A stretch of 64,000 bases of DNA. It comes from Moritella sp. F3. Its GTDB lineage: Bacteria; Pseudomonadota; Gammaproteobacteria; Enterobacterales; Moritellaceae. Below, in pieces: positions 18,270-26,908 of this stretch (its first letter is position 1; the number at the start of each line of letters is the position of its first letter). The stretch covers positions 472,569 to 536,568 of the forward strand of contig NZ_BLRL01000002.1 of assembly GCF_015082335.1 (NCBI RefSeq), written 5' to 3'. The notes beneath the pieces are model-generated. The model was not told the origin of the DNA, did no database searches, and worked only from the letters and a program-made list of their open reading frames with translations. The position numbers and the translations under genes are program-made.

Positions 18270-19229
18270 ATGCCCCAAATGACTGTCGGTTTAGCAATGA
18301 CCTTGCTAATTATTGGTAACGTAATCGCTATTTTTTCTGATGCCTTAATCAAGACATTATCAGACGATGCGGCCGTTTATCAATTTGTGTTTTTCCGACA
18401 GCTCACTGCGGTATTACTGCTTATCCCATTTTGTTTAACCAGCAGCAAAAAAAGTTTGGTGAATGGCCTTAAATGGCATGCTGTACGTGGTCACATTTGG
18501 CTACTAGGCGCGGTATTCATGGTTTACTCACTCAATGCCATGCCACTGGCGACAGCCAATGCTATCTTTTACGCAGCACCCTTGATCATGTTGCCAATGG
18601 CGATGCTTTGGTTCCAAGAAAAGCTCACGGTACCGTCGATTACTGCGGGGGTATTAGGTTTTGTCGGTGTGCTGATCGTGATCCGCCCTACCGAAATTGA
18701 TTGGGCTGCAATGGCGGCGCTCGTTGTTGCGTTTACCTTAGCGGCGAACAATTTATTGATCCGTAAACTGCCAAAACAGCAAACGGTCTTTCAAACATTA
18801 CTGCTCACTAATTTAGTTGGTATGCCTGCGTCACTCGGGCTCGCAGTATGGGAAGGGAAACCGTGGGACTTTGCACCATTATTAACAGCTGCAGGTTCAA
18901 CCCTGTTTATCCTTATCTATGCAGGATTTTGTGTTATCGCTTATCGTTCTGGTGAAGCCAGCAAAATTGCCAGTGCAGAATACAGTGGTTTAATTGGCGC
19001 CGTTGTTGTTGGCCTTATCTGGTTTGATGAAATGCCGGACATTGCGATGGCGATTGGTACAGCCTTTATTATTCTGCCGTTATTGTGGCTAGCAAAAGTA
19101 GAAGCGAAAAATAAACGTATCGCCAAACAAGCGAACAAAACGACAATGGCAACAGAGACGGCAGAAGAAATTGAAATTGACATTACTTTGCCTAAGCCTA
19201 TTTTAGCGACAAGCCCGACAGTTGTGTAA
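18270..19229 (+). CDS. EamA-family (DMT) transporter
   Basis: 319 residues with about ten hydrophobic segments in two EamA repeats, for example MTLLIIGNVIAIFSDALIKTL and WAAMAALVVAFTLAANNLLI. This is an inner-membrane metabolite or amino-acid exporter of the drug/metabolite superfamily. An acidic tail (about 285-310, TETAEEIEIDIT) is cytoplasmic. It is divergent from the LysR gene at 17160-18128, which probably controls it. The substrate cannot be read from sequence. TAGGAA precedes the ATG. Confidence 0.9.
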   Translation: MPQMTVGLAMTLLIIGNVIAIFSDALIKTLSDDAAVYQFVFFRQLTAVLLLIPFCLTSSKKSLVNGLKWHAVRGHIWLLGAVFMVYSLNAMPLATANAIFYAAPLIMLPMAMLWFQEKLTVPSITAGVLGFVGVLIVIRPTEIDWAAMAALVVAFTLAANNLLIRKLPKQQTVFQTLLLTNLVGMPASLGLAVWEGKPWDFAPLLTAAGSTLFILIYAGFCVIAYRSGEASKIASAEYSGLIGAVVVGLIWFDEMPDIAMAIGTAFIILPLLWLAKVEAKNKRIAKQANKTTMATETAEEIEIDITLPKPILATSPTVV

Positions 19230-19234
19230 ATCAA

Positions 19235-19303
19235 CTTATACTGCTGCCACTCAAGGCATCGCAGTATAAGTAATGCCGGCCGCTATCTTTCTTGTGATAG
19301 CGG
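19235..19303 (+). terminator. Two successive hairpins downstream of the EamA gene
   Basis: CTTATACTGC (19235-19244) pairs with GCAGTATAAG (19261-19270), and CCGCTATC (19280-19287) pairs with GATAGCGG (19296-19303). There is no T run after either, so they may be a Rho-type or processing structure rather than a classic terminator. The rest of the 19230-19579 gap is AT-rich promoter-like DNA upstream of zapA. Confidence 0.4.
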
Positions 19304-19579
19304 TCAAATCATCCAGTAAATTAGAGTAAAATAGTTAACTCCAATGTTGACTTTTAGCCTGTAAACACCCGTATTTTATACCGATTAACCTATACTTATA
19401 CACGGAACCAATACTAAGCTGTTGGATTTATGGGCAAGTTGATTAATCTCGATCCGCAACTAAAAATTTCAATTCGATAACCCCTTGCAATGCTCACTAT
19501 TGCGAGATATAGTCAGTTCAGACGTATCAGCCGAGGTGCTTGATATAGCCCTTGTAGCCAGATAACTTAGAGTATAGCC

Positions 19580-19900
19580 ATGAGTACAACTGCGGTTGAT
19601 ATTGCAATATTGGGACGCCACTTTAAAGTAGGTAGCCCAACTGAAGAAGTTGAAGAACTTCATCAAACAGCAGCTGTACTTAATACTAAGTTAGAAGAAA
19701 TACGTTCGAAGACTAATATCAAAAATTTAGAGCATTTAGCTGTCATGGCTGCACTCAATTTTTGTCATGAACTTCGTCAAGAACGACATAAAACAACAGA
19801 GTATACAAATACCGTCGATGACCGTATCCAATTGTTACAAGATACAATTGAACGCGCGCTAGTCAACAATAAAGTTGATAACGAAACGTCGGCAGTATAA
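19580..19900 (+). CDS. zapA: Cell division protein ZapA
   Basis: 106 residues, matching the family. ZapA binds FtsZ and stabilises the Z ring. The N-terminal VDIAILGRHFKVGSPTEEVEELHQTA and the helical coiled-coil C-terminus fit the family well. The ATG is at 19580. It is followed directly by 6S RNA and then fau, the order known from E. coli (zapA-ssrS-ygfA). Confidence 0.95.
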   Translation: MSTTAVDIAILGRHFKVGSPTEEVEELHQTAAVLNTKLEEIRSKTNIKNLEHLAVMAALNFCHELRQERHKTTEYTNTVDDRIQLLQDTIERALVNNKVDNETSAV

Positions 19901-19904
19901 CCAA

Positions 19905-20090
19905 ATAACCCTGGGGTGATTGGTATGCGGGTTATGTCCCTGAGCCGATAATCACACTTTATAGGCTTTCATTCCTGTTGCTATTGTGCAAGCTCAGCTC
20001 GTACTGAGAAGCCTGAGGCGACAGCTTGAATAGCCAACCTGAACCTTCTGGTTCAGGACTAAACCTTGTAGCCGCACCCTGGGGCCCTAT
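19905..20090 (+). ncRNA. ssrS: 6S RNA
   Basis: Located between zapA and fau, the standard place. Sequence motifs match 6S RNA: GTCCCTGAGCCGATA (about 19946), GAGAAGCCTGAGG in the middle, and the TTCTGGTTCAGG hairpin near the 3' side. The closing stem is visible: CCCTGGGGTG at 19909-19918 pairs with CACCCTGGGG at 20075-20084. The ends given are approximate. 6S RNA mimics an open promoter and sequesters sigma-70 RNA polymerase in stationary phase. Confidence 0.92.
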
Positions 20091-20159
20091 TTTTGTGTTA
20101 ACAGCAATCCATTACTGAAAGTATCCATCACCGATATTAACGAGTATGGGATCCAATTT

Positions 20160-20777
20160 ATGTCTGACCTAACACCATCGCTAGCCACAAATCGCACCGT
20201 CATAAGACAACAAATCCGCCAACGTCGTCAGCAGCTTACAATCAAGCAGCAACAACAGGCTGGTCGTGATCTGGTGCAACAATTTAGTCAGCATCCATAT
20301 ATTCAATCTGCTCAACACATTGCGATTTATTTACACAATGATGGCGAATTGGATACCCAAGCCGTTATCGACTGGTGTTGGCAGCAAGGCAAGCAAGTCT
20401 ACATTCCTATTTTACATCCGTTTAGTCACAAACAATTGTTGTTTACCCGACTAACCGCGACGACCCCCCTAGTTAAAAACAAATACGGCATTAGTGAACC
20501 GCGACTGAATGTCACTGACGTGATCCCGTATCTGCAATTAGATTTAGTCTGCAGCCCATTGGTAGCATTTGATTTAGCCGGTAATCGTTTGGGCATGGGC
20601 GGCGGTTATTACGATCGCACCTTTTCTCAGCACCAGTTTGTACGTGGTAATCAACAACCGCCCTACGTGCTCGGTTTAGCGCACGACTGTCAGCAACATG
20701 CAAATTTACCCATCGCGCCGTGGGATATGCCTATTAAAGAAATTATCACCCCGTCAAGAACATTACAATTTGGCTAG
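20160..20777 (+). CDS. fau: 5-formyltetrahydrofolate cyclo-ligase
   Basis: 205 residues. It converts 5-formyl-THF to 5,10-methenyl-THF with ATP, returning a side product of the serine/glycine one-carbon cycle to use. The N-terminal RQQIRQRRQQLT basic helix and the signature AFDLAGNRLGMGGGYYDRTF are typical. It follows 6S RNA, as ygfA does in E. coli, and could be co-transcribed with it. The ATG at 20160 is preceded by a weak AT-rich site. Confidence 0.93.
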   Translation: MSDLTPSLATNRTVIRQQIRQRRQQLTIKQQQQAGRDLVQQFSQHPYIQSAQHIAIYLHNDGELDTQAVIDWCWQQGKQVYIPILHPFSHKQLLFTRLTATTPLVKNKYGISEPRLNVTDVIPYLQLDLVCSPLVAFDLAGNRLGMGGGYYDRTFSQHQFVRGNQQPPYVLGLAHDCQQHANLPIAPWDMPIKEIITPSRTLQFG

Positions 20778-20893
20778 CCTATACAGTTAATATATCCCTG
20801 ACGATGCGCTAGTATCTTTAAGCCGTTTGGGTATAATCAATATGTAATACAACACGATCACGCGACATACCAACCAATATAAATGGATATAAC

Positions 20894-21550
20894 ATGACTC
20901 AAGATGAATTAAAAAAAGCAGCAGGCTGGGCAGCATTAGAATATGTTGAAAAAGATAGCATCGTTGGTGTGGGTACCGGTTCAACCGTTAATCATTTTAT
21001 TGATGCACTGGGTACAATCCGTGAAGATATTCAAGGTGCAGTTTCAAGCTCAATCGCATCAACTCAGCGTTTAGAAGCGCTAGGTATTGAAGTATTTGAT
21101 TTAAACAGCGTTGCGCAACTTGATATCTATGTGGATGGCGCAGATGAAATTGATGGCGGCAAAAACATGATTAAAGGTGGTGGCGCAGCGCTAACACGTG
21201 AAAAGATTGTTTCAGCGGTCGCTAAAAAATTCGTGTGTATTATTGATGACACTAAAAATGTCGACATATTGGGTGATTTCCCATTACCAGTTGAAGTGAT
21301 TCCGATGGCGCGTTCTTATGTGGCACGTGAATTATTGAAACTTGGCGGTGATCCGGTTTACCGTGAAGGTGTTGTGACTGATAACGGTAATATCATTATT
21401 GATGTTTACCACATGCAAATCAAAGATCCAAAAGCCCTAGAAATCGCGATTAACGGTATCGTTGGCGTAGTAACAAATGGTTTGTTCGCGGCTCGCGGTG
21501 CAGACGTTGTGCTAACAGGCACACAAAATGGCGTTGTTACCACTAAATAA
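20894..21550 (+). CDS. rpiA: Ribose-5-phosphate isomerase A
   Basis: 218 residues (E. coli 219). It interconverts ribose-5-phosphate and ribulose-5-phosphate in the pentose phosphate pathway. Motifs seen are [42 protein letters not shown] and the C-terminal [20 protein letters not shown]. The next gene downstream is serA, as in many relatives (rpiA and serA are neighbours in E. coli too). Confidence 0.97.
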   Translation: MTQDELKKAAGWAALEYVEKDSIVGVGTGSTVNHFIDALGTIREDIQGAVSSSIASTQRLEALGIEVFDLNSVAQLDIYVDGADEIDGGKNMIKGGGAALTREKIVSAVAKKFVCIIDDTKNVDILGDFPLPVEVIPMARSYVARELLKLGGDPVYREGVVTDNGNIIIDVYHMQIKDPKALEIAINGIVGVVTNGLFAARGADVVLTGTQNGVVTTK

Positions 21551-21928
21551 TAACGTAGAGTTGGTGTTATCTAACAACGCCAACTCATCCTTTCCCCCTG
21601 TTTTACTAATGCTGCCCGACTGCCTCGCCATACAAGTTAAAATGTACTATACCTTTCAGCAACACGCTATATTATATAAGTATAACAACCAGTTATATTA
21701 AACTATATTTGATAGATAAACATTTTTATAGTCTAAAAAGTATGAATTCCTAAGTAAATCAAGCCGCCGTCAATCACAAATTAACTATTTTGTTTGATTT
21801 TCGTCACAAACATTCACTAATGAAAAGAAACCTGCTACTTTAGCAATTAGTGCGATTTACGGAACGAGTTTCGTTCGGTTAACAAAATAGTTAGTGCGAT
21901 TTACGAATTATGTGATAAAGGAATTTAC
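21551..21928 (+). promoter_or_regulatory. serA upstream region with direct and inverted repeats
   Basis: 378 bp non-coding. A 15-bp direct repeat TTAGTGCGATTTACG occurs at 21847-21861 and 21891-21905. AACTATTTTGTT (21783-21794) is the exact inverse of AACAAAATAGTT (21881-21892), and GAACGA-GTT-TCGTTC forms a small hairpin at 21862-21876. The last direct repeat is about 25 bp before the serA ATG. This suggests an operator or a leader structure for serA. Confidence 0.5.
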
Positions 21929-23158
21929 ATGACCAACTTCTCTCTTCAGAAAGATAAAATCAAGATATTACTTCTTGAAGGACTACACCAAAGCGCAGTT
22001 GATACATTTACTGATGCCGGCTATAGCAATATCGAGTCGATTAAAACAGCATTAAGTGAAGAAGAACTGTGTGAAAAAATTAAAGATGTCCATTTTGTTG
22101 GTATTCGTTCACGTACTCACCTAAATGCAAACGTCATTGCTGCTGCAGAAAAGCTAGTTGGCATTGGTTGTTTTTGTATTGGTACTAACCAGGTTGATCT
22201 GGCTGCCGCTCAAAAAGCAGCGATCCCTGTATTTAATGCCCCATTCTCGAACACCCGTAGTGTGGCAGAATTAGTACTTGGCGAAATTTTATTATTATTA
22301 CGTGGCATTCCAGAAAAGAATGCAAAAGCGCACCGTGGCGAATGGCTTAAGTCGGCAACGGGTTCTTATGAAGCACGTGGTAAACAGTTGGGTATTATTG
22401 GTTATGGCCATATCGGTATCCAGCTTAGTATTTTGGCAGAAAACTTAGGGCTACGTGTTAAGTATTATGATGTTGAAACGAAACTTTCTTTGGGTAATGC
22501 GCAACAGATCATGAGCATGCAAGAATTGTTAGCGACATCAGATATTATCTCGTTACACGTACCTGAGACTCCACAAACAAAACTGATGATGGGCGAAGTT
22601 GAATTTGCACAAATGAAACAAGGTGCAATCTTCATTAATGCTTCACGCGGCACAGTGGTTGATATTGATGCGCTTGCATCTGCATTAGCAACGAAGAAGA
22701 TCGCTGGCGCTGCCATTGATGTATTCCCTACCGAACCAGCATCAAATAAAGACGAGTTTATCTCGCCATTACGTGAATTTGATAATGTGATCCTAACCCC
22801 GCATGTGGGTGGTAGCACGCAAGAAGCACAAGAAAACATCGGCTATGAAGTAGCTGGTAAACTAACGAAATATTCTGATAATGGTTCAACGTTGTCTGCA
22901 GTTAACTTCCCTGAAGTTTCACTACCGACACATCAAGGTTCAAGCCGTTTGATGCATATTCACCATAACCAACCGGGTATTCTAAGCCAGATCACGCTAG
23001 CATTTGCTGAAGAAGGTGTGAATATTTCCGGTCAATACCTCCAAACTGTCGGTGATATTGGTTATGTAGTGATTGATGTTGAAAGTGATCATGCTGAACG
23101 TGGTTTAGCAAAACTGAAAACGATTGACGGTACTATCCGCGCGCGTCTATTACGCTAG
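21929..23158 (+). CDS. serA: D-3-phosphoglycerate dehydrogenase
   Basis: 409 residues (E. coli 410). It is the first enzyme of serine synthesis, oxidising 3-phosphoglycerate with NAD. The Rossmann motif LGIIGYGHIGIQLSILAENLG, the catalytic-region strand ILTPHVGGSTQEAQENIG and a C-terminal ACT domain starting about 335 (MHIHHNQPGILSQITLAF) are present. The ACT domain gives feedback inhibition by serine in E. coli. AAAGGAATT precedes the ATG. An intrinsic terminator follows. Confidence 0.97.
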   Translation: MTNFSLQKDKIKILLLEGLHQSAVDTFTDAGYSNIESIKTALSEEELCEKIKDVHFVGIRSRTHLNANVIAAAEKLVGIGCFCIGTNQVDLAAAQKAAIPVFNAPFSNTRSVAELVLGEILLLLRGIPEKNAKAHRGEWLKSATGSYEARGKQLGIIGYGHIGIQLSILAENLGLRVKYYDVETKLSLGNAQQIMSMQELLATSDIISLHVPETPQTKLMMGEVEFAQMKQGAIFINASRGTVVDIDALASALATKKIAGAAIDVFPTEPASNKDEFISPLREFDNVILTPHVGGSTQEAQENIGYEVAGKLTKYSDNGSTLSAVNFPEVSLPTHQGSSRLMHIHHNQPGILSQITLAFAEEGVNISGQYLQTVGDIGYVVIDVESDHAERGLAKLKTIDGTIRARLLR

Positions 23159-23204
23159 GTTAGTCCCCCTCCCTTTAACTCTATAGTTGCATGTAGGAGG
23201 GAAC

Positions 23205-23242
23205 AAAAAAGCCTGTCAGTTTACGCTGACAGGCTTTTTTTA
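23205..23242. terminator. Bidirectional terminator between serA and the NhaC gene
   Basis: AAAAAA-GCCTGTCAG (23211-23219), a short loop, then CTGACAGGC (23226-23234) and TTTTTTT. A/T runs on both sides let it serve convergent genes. Confidence 0.88.
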
Positions 23243-23311
23243 TATTCATTACAGTATCCATTTACCACTCCCCTTCCCTGTATTAAAGGGAAGGGGAAGA
23301 TGAGGTTAAAC

Positions 23312-24823
23312 TTAAGCTTGGCTAATCTGTCCTTGTTCCTGCTTATGTTGATGCCATAGCGCGAATGAATACACCAAGCACATTTGCATAATCATTGCGC
23401 CAATCAATACCAATGCTGTTTCAAAGATCCCCGCGATAACAAAGCTGACAAATGCGATGCCGCCATTTAATAACGCATACGGTAATTGGGTACGGAAATG
23501 CTCGTACTGGTCACAGCCAGCACCAGTTGATGACAAGATCGTTGTTTCCGAGATAGGTGAACAATGGTCGCCAAACAAACCACCAGATAATACCGCACCA
23601 ATACAGGCATATAATGGTGCATCAATAGCCACTGCCGTTGGTATCACCAGTGGCATCATGATCGCGAATGTGCCCCATGAAGAACCAGTCGCAAACGAAA
23701 TGATAGCTGCAAGTAAGAACGCCACCGCTGGCACTAACCAACTTGGGAAGCCACCTTGTGCTTGCTCAGCAATATAAGCTGCTGTGCCTAAATCTTTACC
23801 AATGCCACTCAAGGTCCAGGCTAACACTAAGATGATTGCCACTTGCATCATATTACCCATGCCTTTTAAATACACCGCAATACCGTCAGTTAAGTTACGC
23901 ACGCCGTATGCTGCCATCAAAATCAATAACGTCATTGCCGCAAATAAGTATGACGTAGATAGTGCAGCGCGGAATGCCGAACCCGATACTTTTTCAAACG
24001 GGAAACCCAATGGCCCTAACATGCTAATCAACACCACTGCCATGACTAATAATGGTGCCCATACGAATGATGGTTTAGCATTTTTATGGGTAAAAGCTGT
24101 TAATGTTTCTTGGCTTTGACCAGTAAACACACCTTTTTTCGCTTGTGCTTCCGCTTCAGCCATCGGTCCAAAATCCAGTTTCTTAATCGCCACTAATGGC
24201 ACGATAAAAATAGCGAGGAACGCATAGAACTGGAATGGGATAGCATTCACAAATGCTTGCCAATCTGATGTTTCTAGTGATAACGCAGTAAACTCTTTTT
24301 GGATTAGCCCCATGATATATACGCCCCAACCAATAAATGGGATCAGGATAGCCACAGGGGATGACGTTGAATCAATAATGAAGGCTAATTTTTGACGAGA
24401 TAACTTTAATTTTTCAAACATTGGGCGGAATACTGGCCCCACAATTAATGGCGTACCCAGATCCGAAAAAAAGATAAAAATACCACCAAACCAAGCAGAT
24501 AATTGTGCTTTGCATTTACTACTGATCCAGTGTGTTACTTTCTCAGCGAAAGCTTGACCACCGCCCGACTGCTCCATCAAAGCAACAAAGCCACCAATGA
24601 ATACCAATAACACCAATACACCCGCGTTATAACCATCAGTCAGTTGCGGCACTAGGTGATCTTTAACCATAATGCCAAACGCATCGAGGGGCTGTAATCC
24701 ATTAAGCATAAATACGCCGGTTAACACACCAGCGAATAAGCCAATCACGACATTCCGCGTCGTGAGCGACAGTACTAACGTAATGATAATAGGCAATAGT
24801 GAGCTAATATCTGTTTGTTCCAT
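23312..24823 (-). CDS. NhaC-family Na+/H+ antiporter
   Basis: 503 residues with about 11-12 hydrophobic segments. Typical NhaC-superfamily patches are SDLGTPLIVGPVFRPM, STSSPVAILIPFIGWGVYIMGL, FATGSSWGTFAIMMPLVIPTA and GGLFGDHCSPISETTILSSTGAG. The last patch is a hallmark of this group of sodium/proton (or amino-acid/sodium) antiporters. It is an inner-membrane protein, plausible for a marine organism's sodium cycle. It is a single gene with terminators at its 3' side. The exact substrate is not certain; some relatives are annotated as malate/lactate or amino-acid antiporters. Confidence 0.85.
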   Translation of the reverse strand: MEQTDISSLLPIIITLVLSLTTRNVVIGLFAGVLTGVFMLNGLQPLDAFGIMVKDHLVPQLTDGYNAGVLVLLVFIGGFVALMEQSGGGQAFAEKVTHWISSKCKAQLSAWFGGIFIFFSDLGTPLIVGPVFRPMFEKLKLSRQKLAFIIDSTSSPVAILIPFIGWGVYIMGLIQKEFTALSLETSDWQAFVNAIPFQFYAFLAIFIVPLVAIKKLDFGPMAEAEAQAKKGVFTGQSQETLTAFTHKNAKPSFVWAPLLVMAVVLISMLGPLGFPFEKVSGSAFRAALSTSYLFAAMTLLILMAAYGVRNLTDGIAVYLKGMGNMMQVAIILVLAWTLSGIGKDLGTAAYIAEQAQGGFPSWLVPAVAFLLAAIISFATGSSWGTFAIMMPLVIPTAVAIDAPLYACIGAVLSGGLFGDHCSPISETTILSSTGAGCDQYEHFRTQLPYALLNGGIAFVSFVIAGIFETALVLIGAMIMQMCLVYSFALWHQHKQEQGQISQA

Positions 24824-25044
24824 TTCGTTATCCTTCCTTGGTCACGCAATTAACGTAACACTCAAATCGGTTATTTATTCATTAATATTGAATATACATT
24901 CAAACTGATAACATTCATAGTCAAATACTAAATTTAATAGCCAGTAATAACAAACAAAGCTAAGCAATTAGAATATATAGCTAAAAATAATTATTTAATA
25001 ATGATAATAAATTAATCACCACGGATAACGACGAACAATATTGA

Positions 25045-25554
25045 TTAACCTTTACTGACTTCTTGCACGATAGCCAATTCAACCCAGCTATTTGGCGCTG
25101 CCGTTAACATCATGGTATAGCTGCCCCACTCATGAGTATTAACGTGGGTAATTCTCTTATCTTCATCTTCGCAAGCTAAATTGACGATATCAGCACCAGT
25201 AATATCGGCATCTTTAATCTCTATCTTCATGTTTTTATTTGAGAATAAAACTAGTTTCTCACCCCATTCGGTTATCGCGAGTTGCAAATAACCGACGCCA
25301 CTTTCATTCATTTTCATGCGATAACCACTATCAATATTTACATTGATTTCATGTTGTGCGGCGATCTCCTTTGTCGCTGGAAGCGCTAAATCAGACTGCA
25401 ACACTTGCGCACATGCCTTGGCATAATCTTGTTTGAAATATTCATTTCGCTGTTGGTTATCTGTCATCTTGTTAGTTTCGTGGCCAGCCGCAAAAGCTGG
25501 TGTATTCAAGAGTAGTAAGACTGACGTTAATACCACTTTTTTTAACTTCATCAT
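25045..25554 (-). CDS. Small exported protein of unknown function
   Basis: 169 residues with a clear signal peptide (LKKVVLTSVLLLLNTPAFAAG, cleaved after about residue 23), so periplasmic or secreted. The mature part is acidic and mixed alpha/beta with two Cys (about 48 and 128) that could form a disulfide. Family not recognised. It lies 46 bp downstream of the di-heme peroxidase gene on the same strand and is probably co-expressed, perhaps as an accessory protein. Confidence 0.7.
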   Translation of the reverse strand: MMKLKKVVLTSVLLLLNTPAFAAGHETNKMTDNQQRNEYFKQDYAKACAQVLQSDLALPATKEIAAQHEINVNIDSGYRMKMNESGVGYLQLAITEWGEKLVLFSNKNMKIEIKDADITGADIVNLACEDEDKRITHVNTHEWGSYTMMLTAAPNSWVELAIVQEVSKG

Positions 25555-25599
25555 TCCATGTTTCCTGTGTTTTTATAATCGTGTTTATCGTAAATAATG

Positions 25600-26739
25600 T
25601 TAATCGGTGTCTTCACTGCCGCGATAGATAAACGGCAAAATACAATTCGCCACATCAACCCTGCCGGGCAATTGCACCAAGGCGCAAAATGGCGATGCAT
25701 GCTGGTTTAATTGTGCTGGCTCAGGGATCGCTAGCGCAGCTAAAAAACGCAATAATTGCGTTCGCTCTACTGGGGTTAAATTAAAACCAGTGATTAAGCG
25801 ATCTTTTTGTGGATGCTCTTTACCATCACCTTGGTTAGGCCCTGATACCGTCAATCGTCCACCGCGAGCATAGCTGTCAATAACAGCGCCCAATGTGCTA
25901 AAGCTACCATCATGGCCCCAAGGACCTGTAGCCGTCACATTAATCAGTGATGGGATCCTGAACTTGCCATTATCTTCGCGTCGCCCAGTGACATGCTGTA
26001 GACCTGATACGGTAGGCGGATAGCTATACAGTCCTTCAGACTCAATGCCATAAAGACCAGTATTCGCAAAATTAGTCTCGCGTTCATCAGAGCGGCGATT
26101 GAGCAGCACGCCACTGTGACAGGCTGTACAATTCAACCTTGCACTTTTAAAGAGCAGCAAGCCTTTCTGCTGTGCTGGTGTTAATGGGGTTATATCAGCT
26201 TGCTCAAGATTACGATGATAAGGCGTGTCAGTAGAACGAATTGTTTTTACGTATTCAGCCAACGCCAACAATACTTTGTCTAGCGTTACTTCCGCAGTGC
26301 CAAAAGCATTGATAAATAAAGGGGCATATACCGACGATGTACCTTGTAGACGTGATACCAGCAGCTGTTCCTTCATGCCCATTTCTTCAGGCGATGTTGA
26401 TAATAACGGTCGTTTAATCGTTTCAGCTAAATCGGTTAAGTCTCGACTGGCTTGCATATAAGTCATGAAGTCGGCGGCATTAAGCAAAGATGGGGTATTA
26501 AGCGCGGATATATTGCCATGAATATCAGGCGTCTTGCTAAAGGTGTTACTCCAACCATGATAAGGGGAGTGGCAAAGCGCACAGCTACGATTACCAAATT
26601 TAGACAGTCTGACATCGTTAAAGAGATAGCGACCTAACTCAACCTTTGGTGCTGATGCTGGGCCTGATGCTGCGATTGACAGTTTAGCGCCAACAATACA
26701 GCTAATGACTAGCCAGCTTATTAATTTAAGTATATGCAT
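25600..26739 (-). CDS. Di-heme cytochrome c peroxidase/MauG-like protein
   Basis: 379 residues with a Sec signal peptide (about 1-24). Two CxxCH heme sites are seen: CALCHSPYHGW and CTACHSGVLL. The family's C-terminal block GPWGHDGSFSTLGAVIDSYARGG is also present. Such periplasmic proteins reduce hydrogen peroxide with electrons from c-type cytochromes, or oxidise protein partners (MauG-like). The distal heme-ligand region is not resolved by eye, so peroxidase versus MauG-type action cannot be decided. It is followed by a small exported protein gene 46 bp downstream. Confidence 0.85.
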   Translation of the reverse strand: MHILKLISWLVISCIVGAKLSIAASGPASAPKVELGRYLFNDVRLSKFGNRSCALCHSPYHGWSNTFSKTPDIHGNISALNTPSLLNAADFMTYMQASRDLTDLAETIKRPLLSTSPEEMGMKEQLLVSRLQGTSSVYAPLFINAFGTAEVTLDKVLLALAEYVKTIRSTDTPYHRNLEQADITPLTPAQQKGLLLFKSARLNCTACHSGVLLNRRSDERETNFANTGLYGIESEGLYSYPPTVSGLQHVTGRREDNGKFRIPSLINVTATGPWGHDGSFSTLGAVIDSYARGGRLTVSGPNQGDGKEHPQKDRLITGFNLTPVERTQLLRFLAALAIPEPAQLNQHASPFCALVQLPGRVDVANCILPFIYRGSEDTD

Positions 26740-26833
26740 CTATGTTTATGTTAATCAATAAGATGAAAACGCAGAGTTTACTTAAAATATATTATCCTTC
26801 AACTACTTCCTTTTGGTTATGCGTTATTTATGG

Positions 26834-26868
26834 TAAAAAAAATGCCGCAGACCAAAGGCCTGCGGCAT
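26834..26868 (-). terminator. Terminator of the epd-pgk-fbaA operon
   Basis: ATGCCGCAG-ACCAAAGGC-CTGCGGCAT forms a 9-bp stem, and the minus strand continues with TTTTTTTT. It lies about 40 bp after the fbaA stop. Confidence 0.88.
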
Positions 26869-26908
26869 GAACAACTAACCGACTAAATAATCCGAGTATT
26901 AACGGATA

